Positions 1 through 8,104 of a stretch of 64,000 bases of DNA are shown here, one piece after another. Below the pieces are notes generated by a model, which searched no databases, was not told where the DNA came from, and was given only the letters and a program-made list of their open reading frames with translations. Position 1 is the stretch's first letter. Each line of letters opens with the position of its first letter. The DNA lies in NCBI RefSeq assembly GCF_016125515.1, contig NZ_WGLO01000010.1, forward strand, positions 1-64,000. The letters are read 5' to 3'. Both the position numbers and the translations under genes were made by a program. The stretch comes from Hyphomonas sp. (lineage in GTDB: Bacteria; Pseudomonadota; Alphaproteobacteria; Caulobacterales; Hyphomonadaceae).

Positions 1-1635
1 AAATCCACCGTTGCCAAAGGCAAGGCGGAAGAGGGCGCCAAGTTCTCCGACTATTTCGACTTCGACCAACCGATCGAGCAGCTACCGTCCCACCGCCTCC
101 TCGCGCTGCTGCGCGGTGAGAAGGAAGGCATCCTCAAGCTCAACCTCGATATTCCGCACCCGAAGGATCGCCCGCATCCGGCCGTATCGGTCGTGATGTC
201 GAAGGCGGGCCTTGCGCGCAAGGGCCGCGCGGCAGACCAGTGGCTCGCCGAAACGGCCGAAGCCGCCTGGAAGACACGCCTCGCGCCGGCCTGCACCAAT
301 GATCTCTTCGCCCGCGTCAAGGAACGCGCCGACGGCGAAGCCATCCGTGTATTCTCCACCAACATGAAGTCGCTGCTGCTGGCCGCGCCGGCCGGTCCGA
401 AAACCGTGATCGGCATCGACCCCGGCATCCGTACAGGCTGCAAGGTCGCCGTGGTCGATGCCACAGGCAAGCTGCTCGAAACCGCGACCATCTATCCGCA
501 TGAGCCGAAGCGCGACTGGGCCGGCGCGCTCACCACGCTGGCGCGCCTTGCGAAAAAGCACAAGGCGCAGCTGGTCAGCGTCGGCAACGGCACGGCCAGC
601 CGCGAAACGGACAAGCTCGTCGCCGAACTCACCAACAAGATGCCGGACCTCGGCCTGACGCGCGTGATGGTGTCAGAGGCCGGCGCTTCGGTCTATTCCG
701 CGTCGGAACTCGCGGCGAAGGAATTCCCGGATCTCAACGTGTCGCTGCGCGGCGCGGTGTCGATTGCCCGCCGGCTTCAGGATCCGCTGGCGGAGCTCGT
801 GAAGATCGAGCCGAAAGCCATCGGCGTGGGTCAGTACCAGCACGATGTCGACCAGACGGCGCTCTCGCAGTCGCTCGACGCCGTGGTGGAAGATTGCGTC
901 AACGCCGTCGGTGTCGATGTGAACACCGCCTCGGCGCCGCTCTTGTCGCGCGTCTCCGGTCTCAACGAAACGCTGGCATCGAACATCGTTGCCTTCCGCA
1001 ATGAGAACGGCGCGTTCAAGTCGCGCGCTGCGCTCAAGAAAGTGCCGCGCATGGGTCCGAAGGCATTCGAACAGTCTGCCGGTTTCCTGCGCATCCGTGA
1101 GGCAAAGAACCCGCTCGATGCCTCGGCGGTTCACCCCGAAGCCTATGAAGTCGTCGAGCGCATCTCCGAAAAGACCGGCCGCGAACTCAAGAGCCTGATC
1201 GGCGACAAGGCCTTCCTGTCGAAACTGAAAGCGCGCGACTTCTCGGACGCCCGCTTCGGTGAGCCGACCGTCAAGGACATCCTCAAGGAACTCGAAAAGC
1301 CGGGCCGCGATCCGCGCCCGGAATTCAAGACCGCGACCTTCAAGGACGGCGTCGAAACGCTGTCAGACCTGAAGCCCGGCATGGTGCTTGAAGGCGTGGT
1401 CACCAACGTCACGGCCTTCGGAGCCTTCGTCGATATCGGCGTCCACGAGGACGGTCTCGTCCACATTTCGGAGCTTTCGGACACGTTCGTGAAAGATCCG
1501 CATACGGTCGTGAAGGCCGGGCAGGTGGTGAACGTGCGCGTCAAGGACGTTGACGCCGCCCGCAAACGGATCGGCCTCAGTATGAAGTCCGAAACCGCCG
1601 CCGAGCCGCGCGGCCATGCCGGTGGGCGGCGCTAG
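1..1635 (+). CDS. tex: Tex family RNA-binding transcription accessory protein (5' end outside window)
   Basis: This is the C-terminal 544 residues of a Tex protein, usually about 770 residues long. The reading frame is open from base 1, so the start lies upstream of the window. Visible in order are a YqgF/RNase H-like segment (VIGIDPGIRTGCK, near nt 409), a helix-hairpin-helix region (about nt 940-1090) and a C-terminal S1 RNA-binding domain (about nt 1375-1600, with GAFVDIGVHEDGLVHIS). Tex is a conserved cytoplasmic nucleic-acid-binding protein linked to transcription. The gene converges on the GH16 gene, leaving only 6 bp between the stop codons. Family assignment is firm; the exact cellular role is not known from sequence. 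Confidence 0.95.
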   Translation, partial: KSTVAKGKAEEGAKFSDYFDFDQPIEQLPSHRLLALLRGEKEGILKLNLDIPHPKDRPHPAVSVVMSKAGLARKGRAADQWLAETAEAAWKTRLAPACTNDLFARVKERADGEAIRVFSTNMKSLLLAAPAGPKTVIGIDPGIRTGCKVAVVDATGKLLETATIYPHEPKRDWAGALTTLARLAKKHKAQLVSVGNGTASRETDKLVAELTNKMPDLGLTRVMVSEAGASVYSASELAAKEFPDLNVSLRGAVSIARRLQDPLAELVKIEPKAIGVGQYQHDVDQTALSQSLDAVVEDCVNAVGVDVNTASAPLLSRVSGLNETLASNIVAFRNENGAFKSRAALKKVPRMGPKAFEQSAGFLRIREAKNPLDASAVHPEAYEVVERISEKTGRELKSLIGDKAFLSKLKARDFSDARFGEPTVKDILKELEKPGRDPRPEFKTATFKDGVETLSDLKPGMVLEGVVTNVTAFGAFVDIGVHEDGLVHISELSDTFVKDPHTVVKAGQVVNVRVKDVDAARKRIGLSMKSETAAEPRGHAGGRR

Positions 1636-1641
1636 CGCCGT

Positions 1642-2529
1642 CTACTTGTTGTAGTCGCTCAGCTTGAACGTGTCGGAGCATTGCTCCGTCTGGTCCCCGG
1701 CGGCCCGGTAGCTCAGGCAATAGAACGTTGCACGTGCGCCGTCCTTGAAGGTTGGCCGTCCGTGCCATTCGTACTGGTCCGGCGTGCCGCTCCAGAGGTG
1801 CACCATCAACCGTCCCGGCGTCTGGGGAATCGGGAAGTCCTGGGGCTTGGCCGTGTAGGCCAGCCGGTCGTCGACATACCAGCGGATCGCGTCCGTTTCC
1901 CATTCGAACGCGTAGAGGTGAACCTCCTTGCTCGCGTCGAACCCGAGCGGAATGTAAATCGAGCCGAACGGCTTGCCGTTCGTGAAATAGTTCGCGTGCA
2001 TCCGGGTGAGGTCCTTACCCAGGAACTCGATGTCGATCTCGTCATGCGGATCGCCGAACTGCTCGTGCGTGTGCGTGAACATCGCCGATACCGTGCCGGA
2101 GCCGGGCGCCGCCTGCATCACGACTTCATAGCGACCGAAATGGTGGAAGCCCATGTGCTGGTATTCTCCGCCGATGATCTTCTTGTGGGCGACCTTCTTG
2201 CGCCGCACTTCCAGTTCCAGCCGGTCCTTCAGGAAGTGCACCATGCCGCGCCGCCAGGCCGGGTGGGGCGAGTTCGGATAGTAGAAGTCCGAAATGTACC
2301 ACTCGGTCTTGTCGTGTTTTCCGCCGAAATGCTTGACGAAGGAGGGGACAAGTTCGCGGGCGAGGGTGGGCGCTGTCATCGCAGCGAGCACCGGCGTTTC
2401 CGGCGGGGGTGGGGGATGCGAAGGTGGAGAGATGAACGCCGCGAGCGCTGTCAGGAAAGTACCTGTCAATAGCGCGAAGCCGATCATCCGCCAGACGCCG
2501 TACGGTTTGTGTTGTCCGGTCGAAGTCAT
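1642..2529 (-). CDS. Glycoside hydrolase family 16 protein (ExoK-like endo-beta-glucanase), membrane-anchored or secreted
   Basis: 295 residues. A hydrophobic segment at about residues 15-33 is followed by a proline-rich linker (SPPSHPPPPP), then a GH16 catalytic domain. The family signature ExDxE is intact in DEIDIEFLG at residues 163-171, giving nucleophile E164 and acid/base E168. GH16 enzymes cut beta-1,3 or beta-1,3-1,4 glucans, and ExoK-type members trim nascent exopolysaccharide. It lies downstream of an ExoY-like sugar transferase on the same strand (88 bp gap), so polymer trimming or release is the likely role. The N-terminal segment could be a signal anchor. Substrate cannot be read from sequence. 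No clear Shine-Dalgarno precedes this ATG; an in-frame ATG at residue 15 is an alternative start. Confidence 0.88.
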   Translation of the reverse strand: MTSTGQHKPYGVWRMIGFALLTGTFLTALAAFISPPSHPPPPPETPVLAAMTAPTLARELVPSFVKHFGGKHDKTEWYISDFYYPNSPHPAWRRGMVHFLKDRLELEVRRKKVAHKKIIGGEYQHMGFHHFGRYEVVMQAAPGSGTVSAMFTHTHEQFGDPHDEIDIEFLGKDLTRMHANYFTNGKPFGSIYIPLGFDASKEVHLYAFEWETDAIRWYVDDRLAYTAKPQDFPIPQTPGRLMVHLWSGTPDQYEWHGRPTFKDGARATFYCLSYRAAGDQTEQCSDTFKLSDYNK

Positions 2530-2617
2530 GCGGGCGGTCTCGGCTTGGATGGAGCGCAGGCCGCAGCGCGGTCCTGGAATGCACAGGCTAGACCGGCGGG
2601 GCGTGCCCGCCCAGTCT

Positions 2618-3313
2618 TTACTTTGCGCCTGTCGACATCAGGACGGCCGGCACAGTCTTCAGGATGATCCAGATATCACCCCAGAATGTGCGGGTCTTGA
2701 CGTATTTCTTGTCCAGCTCGACCCGCTCGGCATAGGTCGTGTTGCTGCGGCCGCTCGTCTGCCACAGGCCGGTGAGGCCGGGGCGGACGCTGCAATAGTG
2801 CACGAAGTCGTCGCCATATTTCGGGCGCTCATACAGCGGGATCGGGCGCGGACCGACGATCGACATGTCGCCGCGGATGATGTTCAGCAGCTGCGGCAGT
2901 TCGTCGATCGAGGTGGCGCGGATGAATTTGCCCAGCGGCGTGATGCGCGGATCGTTGGTCAATTTCTGCGTCAGGTCCCATTCGCGGCGCGCTTCTGGGT
3001 CGCTGTCGAGCACCGCCTGCAGCTTTTCAGCGGCATTCGGCACCATCGAGCGCAGCTTGAGGCACTGGAACGTTTCCCCGTTCAGGCCCCAGCGCGGCTG
3101 GGAATAGAGAGCCTTCTGGCCGTCCTGGAGACGGATGGCGATCGCCACCACCAGCAGCAGCGGCGCGAGGAAAAGGAGCCCCAGGGACGCCGCGACGATG
3201 TCGAACAGGCGTTTGACGCTGAGGTCTTCGCCGTTCGGCGAGCCCTCATACTCGTGATCCGTGTACGTGTCGTTTGCCAGACCAGTGGTCTGATCGCCGA
3301 ACCGGAAGTCCAT
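2618..3313 (-). CDS. Bacterial sugar transferase (ExoY/WbaP-type polyprenyl-phosphate glycosyl-1-phosphate transferase)
   Basis: 231 residues, the size of the short ExoY class without an N-terminal multi-spanning domain. A membrane-entering helix (FDIVAASLGLLFLAPLLLV, about residues 37-56) is followed by the cytosolic catalytic domain with KLRSM, DELPQLLNI, GPRPIP and RPGLTGLWQ motifs. Such enzymes place the first sugar phosphate on undecaprenyl phosphate and so start repeat-unit synthesis. A good ribosome binding site (AGGGGAAC) sits 7 bases before the ATG. It is followed by the GH16 gene and preceded, after about 360 bp, by the export lipoprotein gene. The donor sugar is unknown. Confidence 0.93.
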   Translation of the reverse strand: MDFRFGDQTTGLANDTYTDHEYEGSPNGEDLSVKRLFDIVAASLGLLFLAPLLLVVAIAIRLQDGQKALYSQPRWGLNGETFQCLKLRSMVPNAAEKLQAVLDSDPEARREWDLTQKLTNDPRITPLGKFIRATSIDELPQLLNIIRGDMSIVGPRPIPLYERPKYGDDFVHYCSVRPGLTGLWQTSGRSNTTYAERVELDKKYVKTRTFWGDIWIILKTVPAVLMSTGAK

Positions 3314-3672
3314 GGAAGTTCCCCTAAAAAGTCTACATTGCCGATATCAGGTACTGGCTTCAGAAGGTGCCCCCACGGCATCAAATGAAGCTTTTCCCTT
3401 GTCCTGATCTTGGCATTTGCAATTCGTATACCACTGCTGCGGTCGCGAATTAAGGGGAAATTAGAAGTTTCACCTGCGGCGAGAAGTATTCGTTAAATAT
3501 TCCGGCACTGCGATACCCGCGGCGCCGCGCACTTGTGCAGATACGGGACCCTGGAGGTCCGAGACGGGATGTCGCAGCCTTAAACCGGCGATTCGCCGGA
3601 TCGGCCCTGCAAAAGAATGAGGCGCCGCGGGGGCTCGCAGCGCCTCGATCAATTTGGTCCGGCCAGTCCGGA
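3314..3672. other. Intergenic region of about 360 bp without a convincing gene
   Basis: No credible coding sequence is seen. It holds a terminator-like hairpin at its right end for the upstream export gene (listed separately), a short hairpin CCGGCG-ATT-CGCCGG at 3585-3599, and an AT-richer stretch near 3420-3500. That stretch probably carries the promoter of the sugar transferase gene transcribed leftward. The track-size reading frame inside (3470-3652, minus) has no domain and I treat it as noise. Confidence 0.6.
3606..3646 (-). terminator. Rho-independent terminator after the export lipoprotein gene
   Basis: The arms GAGGCGC (3619-3625) and GCGCCTC (3640-3646) form a 7-bp stem. Read on the minus strand it is followed by ATTCTTTTG, a U-rich tail. 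It lies 27 bp past the stop of the minus-strand polysaccharide export gene, the expected place. Confidence 0.6.
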
Positions 3673-4263
3673 TCAGAAGATCCGCTCGCCCACCCGGATC
3701 GTGTCGCCCGGCTTGACCACCGTGCTCGGCGTCAGATCGTAGGCAATCTCGCGGTCGGAATCGATGCTCTTGATGTGCACCACCTTCTTGTTCGCGCGGT
3801 AGGTGAATCCGCCAGCCGCCGCCACCGCGTTCTGAACGGTCAGGCCGCTGGTATAGGGGTATTCGCCCGGCTTGCCGACTTCGCCCAAAATGTAGAACGG
3901 GCGATAATTGATCACTTCGACGCTGACGCGCGGGTTGAGGATGTAGCCATTGCCGAGGCTGGCCGAGATCGCGTTCTCCAGTGCGGCGGTCGAGAGGCCC
4001 TCAGCCTTCATCTGGCCGATCAGCGGCAGCGAGATCGCGCCCGTGCCGTCGACTTCGAATTCGCCCGACAGGTCGGGATGGCCGAACACGGTCACGCGAA
4101 GGCGGTCAGCGGAGCCCAGCGTATAGGCCGTGGCGACCTGGGTTTCTGCGTCGATGGTCGCGCCGTCGCGGGCGCCGGCCGTGCCGCCGGTGGTGCCGCA
4201 CGCAGCCAGCGCGAGCGTCAGGGCGGACAGGAAGAAGATGAATAGAGGACGAAGCGCGGTCAT
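3673..4263 (-). CDS. Polysaccharide biosynthesis/export lipoprotein (Wza/ExoF family, OPX)
   Basis: 196 residues. The N-terminus is a lipoprotein signal peptide ending in the lipobox LAAC at about residue 21. It is followed by the Poly_export domain (SADRLRVTVFGHPDLSGEFEV) and a SLBB-type repeat (YILGEVGKPGEYPY near residue 132). OPX proteins form or complete the outer-membrane exit for capsule and exopolysaccharide. It is short compared with Wza (about 380 residues), as in many alphaproteobacterial ExoF/GumB-like members, and lacks the C-terminal membrane-spanning helix region. It sits between the PPP phosphatase and the sugar transferase on the same strand. No Wzc-type kinase or Wzy polymerase is in the window. 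Confidence 0.92.
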   Translation of the reverse strand: MTALRPLFIFFLSALTLALAACGTTGGTAGARDGATIDAETQVATAYTLGSADRLRVTVFGHPDLSGEFEVDGTGAISLPLIGQMKAEGLSTAALENAISASLGNGYILNPRVSVEVINYRPFYILGEVGKPGEYPYTSGLTVQNAVAAAGGFTYRANKKVVHIKSIDSDREIAYDLTPSTVVKPGDTIRVGERIF

Positions 4264-4325
4264 GGTTGCGGTATTCTCCCAGGGGTCTTTGGCGGCATCA
4301 CCGGATGGGGCGACGTTGGGTTGAT

Positions 4326-5252
4326 TCAGGTGCTCAAGAAAGCAACATCTGTGCCGATAAGCTTTGCGGCCGTCAGCTTCCCGGTCAGGAAAGCGCCGGT
4401 ATCGAGACCGATGCGGCGTTCATCATAATGCACGGCGTCCATCGGTGTATGACCATGCACCACCATCTGGGCAAACGGCGCCGCATCATCGAGGAATTCC
4501 TCTCGGATCCACAGCATGTCGCGCGTGCTCTGTTCCTCCAGCGCCACGCCCGGCCGCAGGCCGGCATGCACGAACAGGTAGTCGCCCGCCACATGGTAGG
4601 GCTTCAGCGACTGGAAAAAGGCGAGGTGCTCTGCCGGCAGCTTCACCTGGAACTCGTTCCACACTTTCGTCCACGCATTGCGGGCCGCCTGCATCTCCTC
4701 GTGGGAGTTCAGGCTGGCGCGCTGGTTCGGCGGCTGAAGGCCGTAGGAATAAAGGGTCTCGGCGCCGCCATAGCGGGCCCACTGGCTTCCGAACGAGGCT
4801 TCGCGGGTGAACCGCAGCAGCGCCTCTTCATGGTTACCCATCAGGTAGACCGGGTCGAACTTGTCCGCTGCGCCGCTCGTGAAGAAGTTGATCACGTCGC
4901 GCGATTGCAGGCCGCGGTCGATATAGTCGCCCAGGAACACGATCTGCGGCTTAACGCCATCCGGCAGCGTCGCTGCGTCTTCCTCGATCAGGTGCACCAG
5001 CCGCTCGAGCAGGTCCCGGCGGCCGTGGATGTCGCCGATGGCGTAGATGCACACACCGTCCGGCGCCATCGCCTTGCGGGCGACCGGGCCTTGCGGCGCC
5101 CGGGCCGTTTCCTGGTAATCGTCATTGGCGGGCTGACGGCGGAATCCCTGTTCAATGCGGGCACGAAGCGCGCTCGCGCTCCGGCCGATGGATTTCAGCC
5201 TGCTGCGAAGGGCCGATTGAACTCCAGTCTTAGAGTTGGCCATGTTGAACAT
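4326..5252 (-). CDS. PPP-family metallophosphoesterase (serine/threonine-type protein phosphatase)
   Basis: 308 residues. All PPP metal-site motifs are present in order: GDIHG (73-77), GDYIDRG, GNHE, a histidine in FVHAG, and HGHTP. The first ~65 residues are basic and low in complexity, unlike compact PrpA-type phosphatases. It is on the same strand as the glycosyltransferase upstream and the export gene downstream, which suggests expression with the exopolysaccharide genes. A role in reversing tyrosine or serine phosphorylation of export proteins is possible, but the family also includes Ap4A hydrolases and general phosphatases. A second ATG nine bases downstream (5243) has a slightly better ribosome binding site. 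Confidence 0.85.
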   Translation of the reverse strand: MFNMANSKTGVQSALRSRLKSIGRSASALRARIEQGFRRQPANDDYQETARAPQGPVARKAMAPDGVCIYAIGDIHGRRDLLERLVHLIEEDAATLPDGVKPQIVFLGDYIDRGLQSRDVINFFTSGAADKFDPVYLMGNHEEALLRFTREASFGSQWARYGGAETLYSYGLQPPNQRASLNSHEEMQAARNAWTKVWNEFQVKLPAEHLAFFQSLKPYHVAGDYLFVHAGLRPGVALEEQSTRDMLWIREEFLDDAAPFAQMVVHGHTPMDAVHYDERRIGLDTGAFLTGKLTAAKLIGTDVAFLST

Positions 5253-5298
5253 CCTGTCCGGAGACTAGTTTACTAAGGTTCTGCGTCAAAACCAAGAA

Positions 5299-6345
5299 TT
5301 AGCGCGCATTCTGGTTGGTATTTGGCAACAAGGCTTCCCGAAGGAAGCCCGCCGCCCAGCTCATATGCATGGTTCCTGCCGCGAGGCCTGCAAACAGGCC
5401 GCACGCCGACTTGTGCTTCCAGGCCACCAGCACCGATGCGGCCGCCAGGATCGACACATATCCCAACGGGAGCAGCAGCGCAGGCACATACATCAGTGAG
5501 GCGAGCAGGCCGAGCGCCGAACCGAGAAAGGCGATGATCGGCACGGTCTGGCGGATCTTCAGCCGGGAGCCATGCTTGCGTACATTTCGGGCGCGGCCTT
5601 TGCCGTAACCATAATACTGTTTCGCCAGCCGCGAGACGCTGCCGCGCGGGATGTAGCGGATGCGGATGCCGGCATCGAGATAGACCCGCCCGCCGGCCTT
5701 GCCGAGGCGCACGTCATATTCGGCGTCTTCATTGTGCGAGAACGTCTCGTCATAGCCGCCGATCCGGCGATACCAGCCGAGATCGAACCCGGCATGATGG
5801 CCATGATCAACCCAGCCTGAGGCTTTGCCGCCGCGATGGGCTGCGCCGCCGGAGCCGAGCGGGGTGTCAACCACCCAGGCATTGCCCTTTTCGAAACAGG
5901 TCTCGCCCTCGGCGTCCATGGGGATCACCAGGGAGGCGGCGCCCGTGTCTGTCAGCGACTGGGCCACATCGAGGATGAAATTGTCAGGGTAAATGGAGTG
6001 CGCGTCGCAGCGCACCAGGATGCGCGCGGCGTCCGAGGCGAACGTGGCTGCGGCCAGGTTCAGCGCCGCCGATTGCAGGCGTTTCGGGTTGTTGAGCACG
6101 CCCAGATTGGGAAATTCCCCCCTCAGGCCCTGCACGATAGCCACCGTGTCGTCGGTGCTGCCGCCATCGGCCACCAGCAGCGGCACGCGGCGCAGGTCGG
6201 GCGATCCGGCCATCAGCGACCGGATACAGGCCTCGATATGGCGCGCTTCATTGAGCGTCGGGATCACGGCGAGAATCGTCGCCGGGTCCACTTTCGGCGA
6301 AGCGGCGGCGGGCATGGGCGTTTCTGTGTCGGTCATGTCCAGCAT
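5299..6345 (-). CDS. Glycosyltransferase family 2 (ExoA-like), membrane-associated
   Basis: About 348 residues from the ATG at 6345, which has a GGAG 11-14 bases upstream. The open frame extends to a GTG at 6372, and an ATG at 6336 is another option. GT-A fold motifs are LAVIPTLNEA near the N-terminus, ADGGSTDDT (nucleotide-sugar metal site) and the HNEDAEYDVRLG acceptor/base region. A hydrophobic C-terminal region carries about two to three membrane segments. This arrangement matches ExoA of succinoglycan synthesis, which adds a sugar to a lipid-linked intermediate on the cytoplasmic face. It is the first gene of the leftward exopolysaccharide set. The sugar specificity is unknown. Confidence 0.9.
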   Translation of the reverse strand: MLDMTDTETPMPAAASPKVDPATILAVIPTLNEARHIEACIRSLMAGSPDLRRVPLLVADGGSTDDTVAIVQGLRGEFPNLGVLNNPKRLQSAALNLAAATFASDAARILVRCDAHSIYPDNFILDVAQSLTDTGAASLVIPMDAEGETCFEKGNAWVVDTPLGSGGAAHRGGKASGWVDHGHHAGFDLGWYRRIGGYDETFSHNEDAEYDVRLGKAGGRVYLDAGIRIRYIPRGSVSRLAKQYYGYGKGRARNVRKHGSRLKIRQTVPIIAFLGSALGLLASLMYVPALLLPLGYVSILAAASVLVAWKHKSACGLFAGLAAGTMHMSWAAGFLREALLPNTNQNAR

Positions 6346-6416
6346 CGATCTGCGGTCTCCAGGAGTCCGCACGGTTCAGCAATATTTGTTCCAGAAGGAG
6401 ATTTCCGCTCCGATGA

Positions 6417-6430
6417 CCTGTCCTGACAGG
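6417..6430. promoter_or_regulatory. Palindrome CCTGTC-CT-GACAGG, possible operator
   Basis: A perfect 6-bp inverted repeat with a 2-bp spacer lies in the divergent region between the leftward glycosyltransferase and the rightward monooxygenase-like gene. Its size fits a dimeric repressor site. No cognate regulator is encoded nearby, so function is a guess. Confidence 0.3.
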
Positions 6431-6476
6431 CGAATTCGGCATTAACCTTAACAACCACCGCCACCTACCCCTGCGG

Positions 6477-6490
6477 ACGGGCTTGCCCGT
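6477..6490. promoter_or_regulatory. Palindrome ACGGGC-TT-GCCCGT, possible operator
   Basis: A perfect 6-bp inverted repeat with a 2-bp spacer, 50 bp upstream of the monooxygenase-like start at 6541. It differs in sequence from the palindrome at 6417. It could be an operator or simply a GC-rich hairpin in the leader. Confidence 0.28.
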
Positions 6491-6540
6491 TTCGACGGAC
6501 TCCATACTGTGTGTCCAACAAACTTAAAGGGAGAACGCAC

Positions 6541-6831
6541 ATGATCGGTGTTGTTGCAAAGTTGAAGATCCAGGCCGGCAAGCAAGGCGAATTCGAACAG
6601 GTCGCCAAGGACCTGATGGCAAAGGTCAAGGCAAACGAGCCGGGCTGCCTGACCTATCAGCTCTACAAGGCCAAGGGCTCGGAAACCGACTACATCTTCA
6701 TGGAGCAGTACGCTTCTGCCGACGCGCTGAAGGCGCACGGCCAGACTGAATACTTCAAGGCCGCCGGCCCGAAGCTCGGCGCTGTCCTCGGCGGCGCGCC
6801 CGAGATCGCCTATTACGACATTGTCGAATAA
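6541..6831 (+). CDS. Antibiotic biosynthesis monooxygenase (ABM) domain protein, YgiN-like putative quinol monooxygenase
   Basis: 96 residues forming one ABM ferredoxin-like domain, with typical features (KAKGSETDYIFMEQYAS, then FKAAGPKLG). The ATG at 6541 is preceded by AAAGGGAG, a strong ribosome binding site. The frame could be extended to a GTG at 6511, but that GTG has no such site. Family members act as small cofactor-free oxygenases on quinols or polyketides, or as heme-degrading proteins. The substrate here is unknown. It sits 15 bp upstream of an acyl-CoA dehydrogenase, so the two are probably co-transcribed. Confidence 0.88.
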   Translation: MIGVVAKLKIQAGKQGEFEQVAKDLMAKVKANEPGCLTYQLYKAKGSETDYIFMEQYASADALKAHGQTEYFKAAGPKLGAVLGGAPEIAYYDIVE

Positions 6832-6846
6832 CCCGGAGCTTCAGCC

Positions 6847-8070
6847 ATGGACCTCTCGCTTTCCCCGTCCGACCTGAAGTTCCAGCAAGAGGTACGCGAG
6901 TGGATCGCCGTCAATTTTGACGCCGACCTGCGTGCGCGCATGGCGCTGTCGAAGAACGGCTATATCGACAAGCCCAGCCAGGTGACCTGGCAGAAGAAGC
7001 TCGCCGCGAAGGGCTGGATTGCCCCGAACTGGCCGGAAAAGTATGGCGGCCCCGGCCTGACCACCACCCAACGCTACATCCTGCACTCGGAACTGTCGGG
7101 CGCCGGCACGCCGAATGTCGCGCCGTTCGGCATCTCCATGGTCGCCCCGGTGATCATGGCCTTCGGCAATGACGAGCAGAAGAAGAAACACCTGCCGCCG
7201 ATCCTGAGCTCCGATCTCTGGTGGTGTCAGGGCTATTCGGAGCCGGGCTCTGGCTCGGACCTCGCGTCCTTGCAGATGAGCGCCGTGCGGGACGGCGACG
7301 AGTACGTCCTCAACGGGTCCAAGATCTGGACGACGCTCGCCCAATGGGCCGACATGATCTTCTGCCTCGTGCGCACCTCGAAAGCGGGCAAGCCGCAGGA
7401 AGGCATCAGCTTCATCGTCTTTCCGATGACGCTACCCGGCATCACCATCCGCCCGCTGCCCACGCTTGACGGCCCGGCGGAAGGCCAGCACGAGATCAAT
7501 CAGGTTTTCTTCGAGAACGTCCGTGTGAAGATCAAGGACGCCCTGATCGGTAAGGAAAACGAAGGCTGGACCTATGCGAAATACCTGCTCGAGTTCGAGC
7601 GGGGCAATGCCTATGCGCCCGGCCTGCGCCACATGCTCAGCAAGACCCGCAAGATCGCCTCGAAGGAAATCGATGGCGGCGAGCCGGTCATCAGGAACCC
7701 TGACTTTGCCCGCAAGCTCGCGATGATGGAGATGCGCATCGAGGCGCTCGACGCCACAGAACGCCGGGTCCTGTCCTCGCTGTCGGCCGGCCAGAATGTC
7801 GGCCCGGAAAGCTCGATGCTGAAATGCGCCGGCTCGGAAGCCCAGCAGGCGATCACCGAGCTGACGCTGGAAGCGGCCGGCTTCTATGCCGAGCCGTTCA
7901 TGCAGGACACGCTGTCGCTTGCGGGAGCAGGGGCCAATGTGGACTCGCCGACGCCGACCTATGCCCTGACCGCTGCGCCGAGCTATTTCAACTACCGCAA
8001 GACCTCGATCTATGCGGGGTCAAACGAAATCCAGCGCAACATCATGGCCAAGGCGGTTCTCGGTCTCTGA
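6847..8070 (+). CDS. Acyl-CoA dehydrogenase family protein
   Basis: 407 residues with the full three-domain acyl-CoA dehydrogenase layout. The signature is CQGYSEPGSGSDLASL around residue 128. A central beta domain and a C-terminal helical domain follow, ending in the ETF/FAD-interacting motif YAGSNEIQRNI. It oxidises an acyl-CoA to the enoyl-CoA with FAD and electron-transfer flavoprotein in the cytoplasm. The long N-terminal region (WLxKKLAAKGWIAPNWPEKYGG type) is typical of FadE proteins acting on bulky or ring-bearing substrates rather than of short-chain dehydrogenases. Unlike the pairs at 26567 and 57442 it has no partner next to it. A GGAG ribosome binding site precedes the ATG. Confidence 0.93.
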   Translation: MDLSLSPSDLKFQQEVREWIAVNFDADLRARMALSKNGYIDKPSQVTWQKKLAAKGWIAPNWPEKYGGPGLTTTQRYILHSELSGAGTPNVAPFGISMVAPVIMAFGNDEQKKKHLPPILSSDLWWCQGYSEPGSGSDLASLQMSAVRDGDEYVLNGSKIWTTLAQWADMIFCLVRTSKAGKPQEGISFIVFPMTLPGITIRPLPTLDGPAEGQHEINQVFFENVRVKIKDALIGKENEGWTYAKYLLEFERGNAYAPGLRHMLSKTRKIASKEIDGGEPVIRNPDFARKLAMMEMRIEALDATERRVLSSLSAGQNVGPESSMLKCAGSEAQQAITELTLEAAGFYAEPFMQDTLSLAGAGANVDSPTPTYALTAAPSYFNYRKTSIYAGSNEIQRNIMAKAVLGL

Positions 8071-8104
8071 GCTTCTGACGACAGCCCGCACTGGAACGCC
8101 CGAA

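Noticed and set aside
1627-1640. 14-bp palindrome CGGCGCTAGCGCCG at the tex stop codon as a terminator
   Set aside because: It has no loop and no T tail, and it overlaps coding sequence; likely chance in GC-rich DNA.
6442-6454. TTAACCTTAAC near the monooxygenase-like gene as a CtrA site
   Set aside because: The two TTAA elements are too close to match the TTAA-N7-TTAA arrangement.
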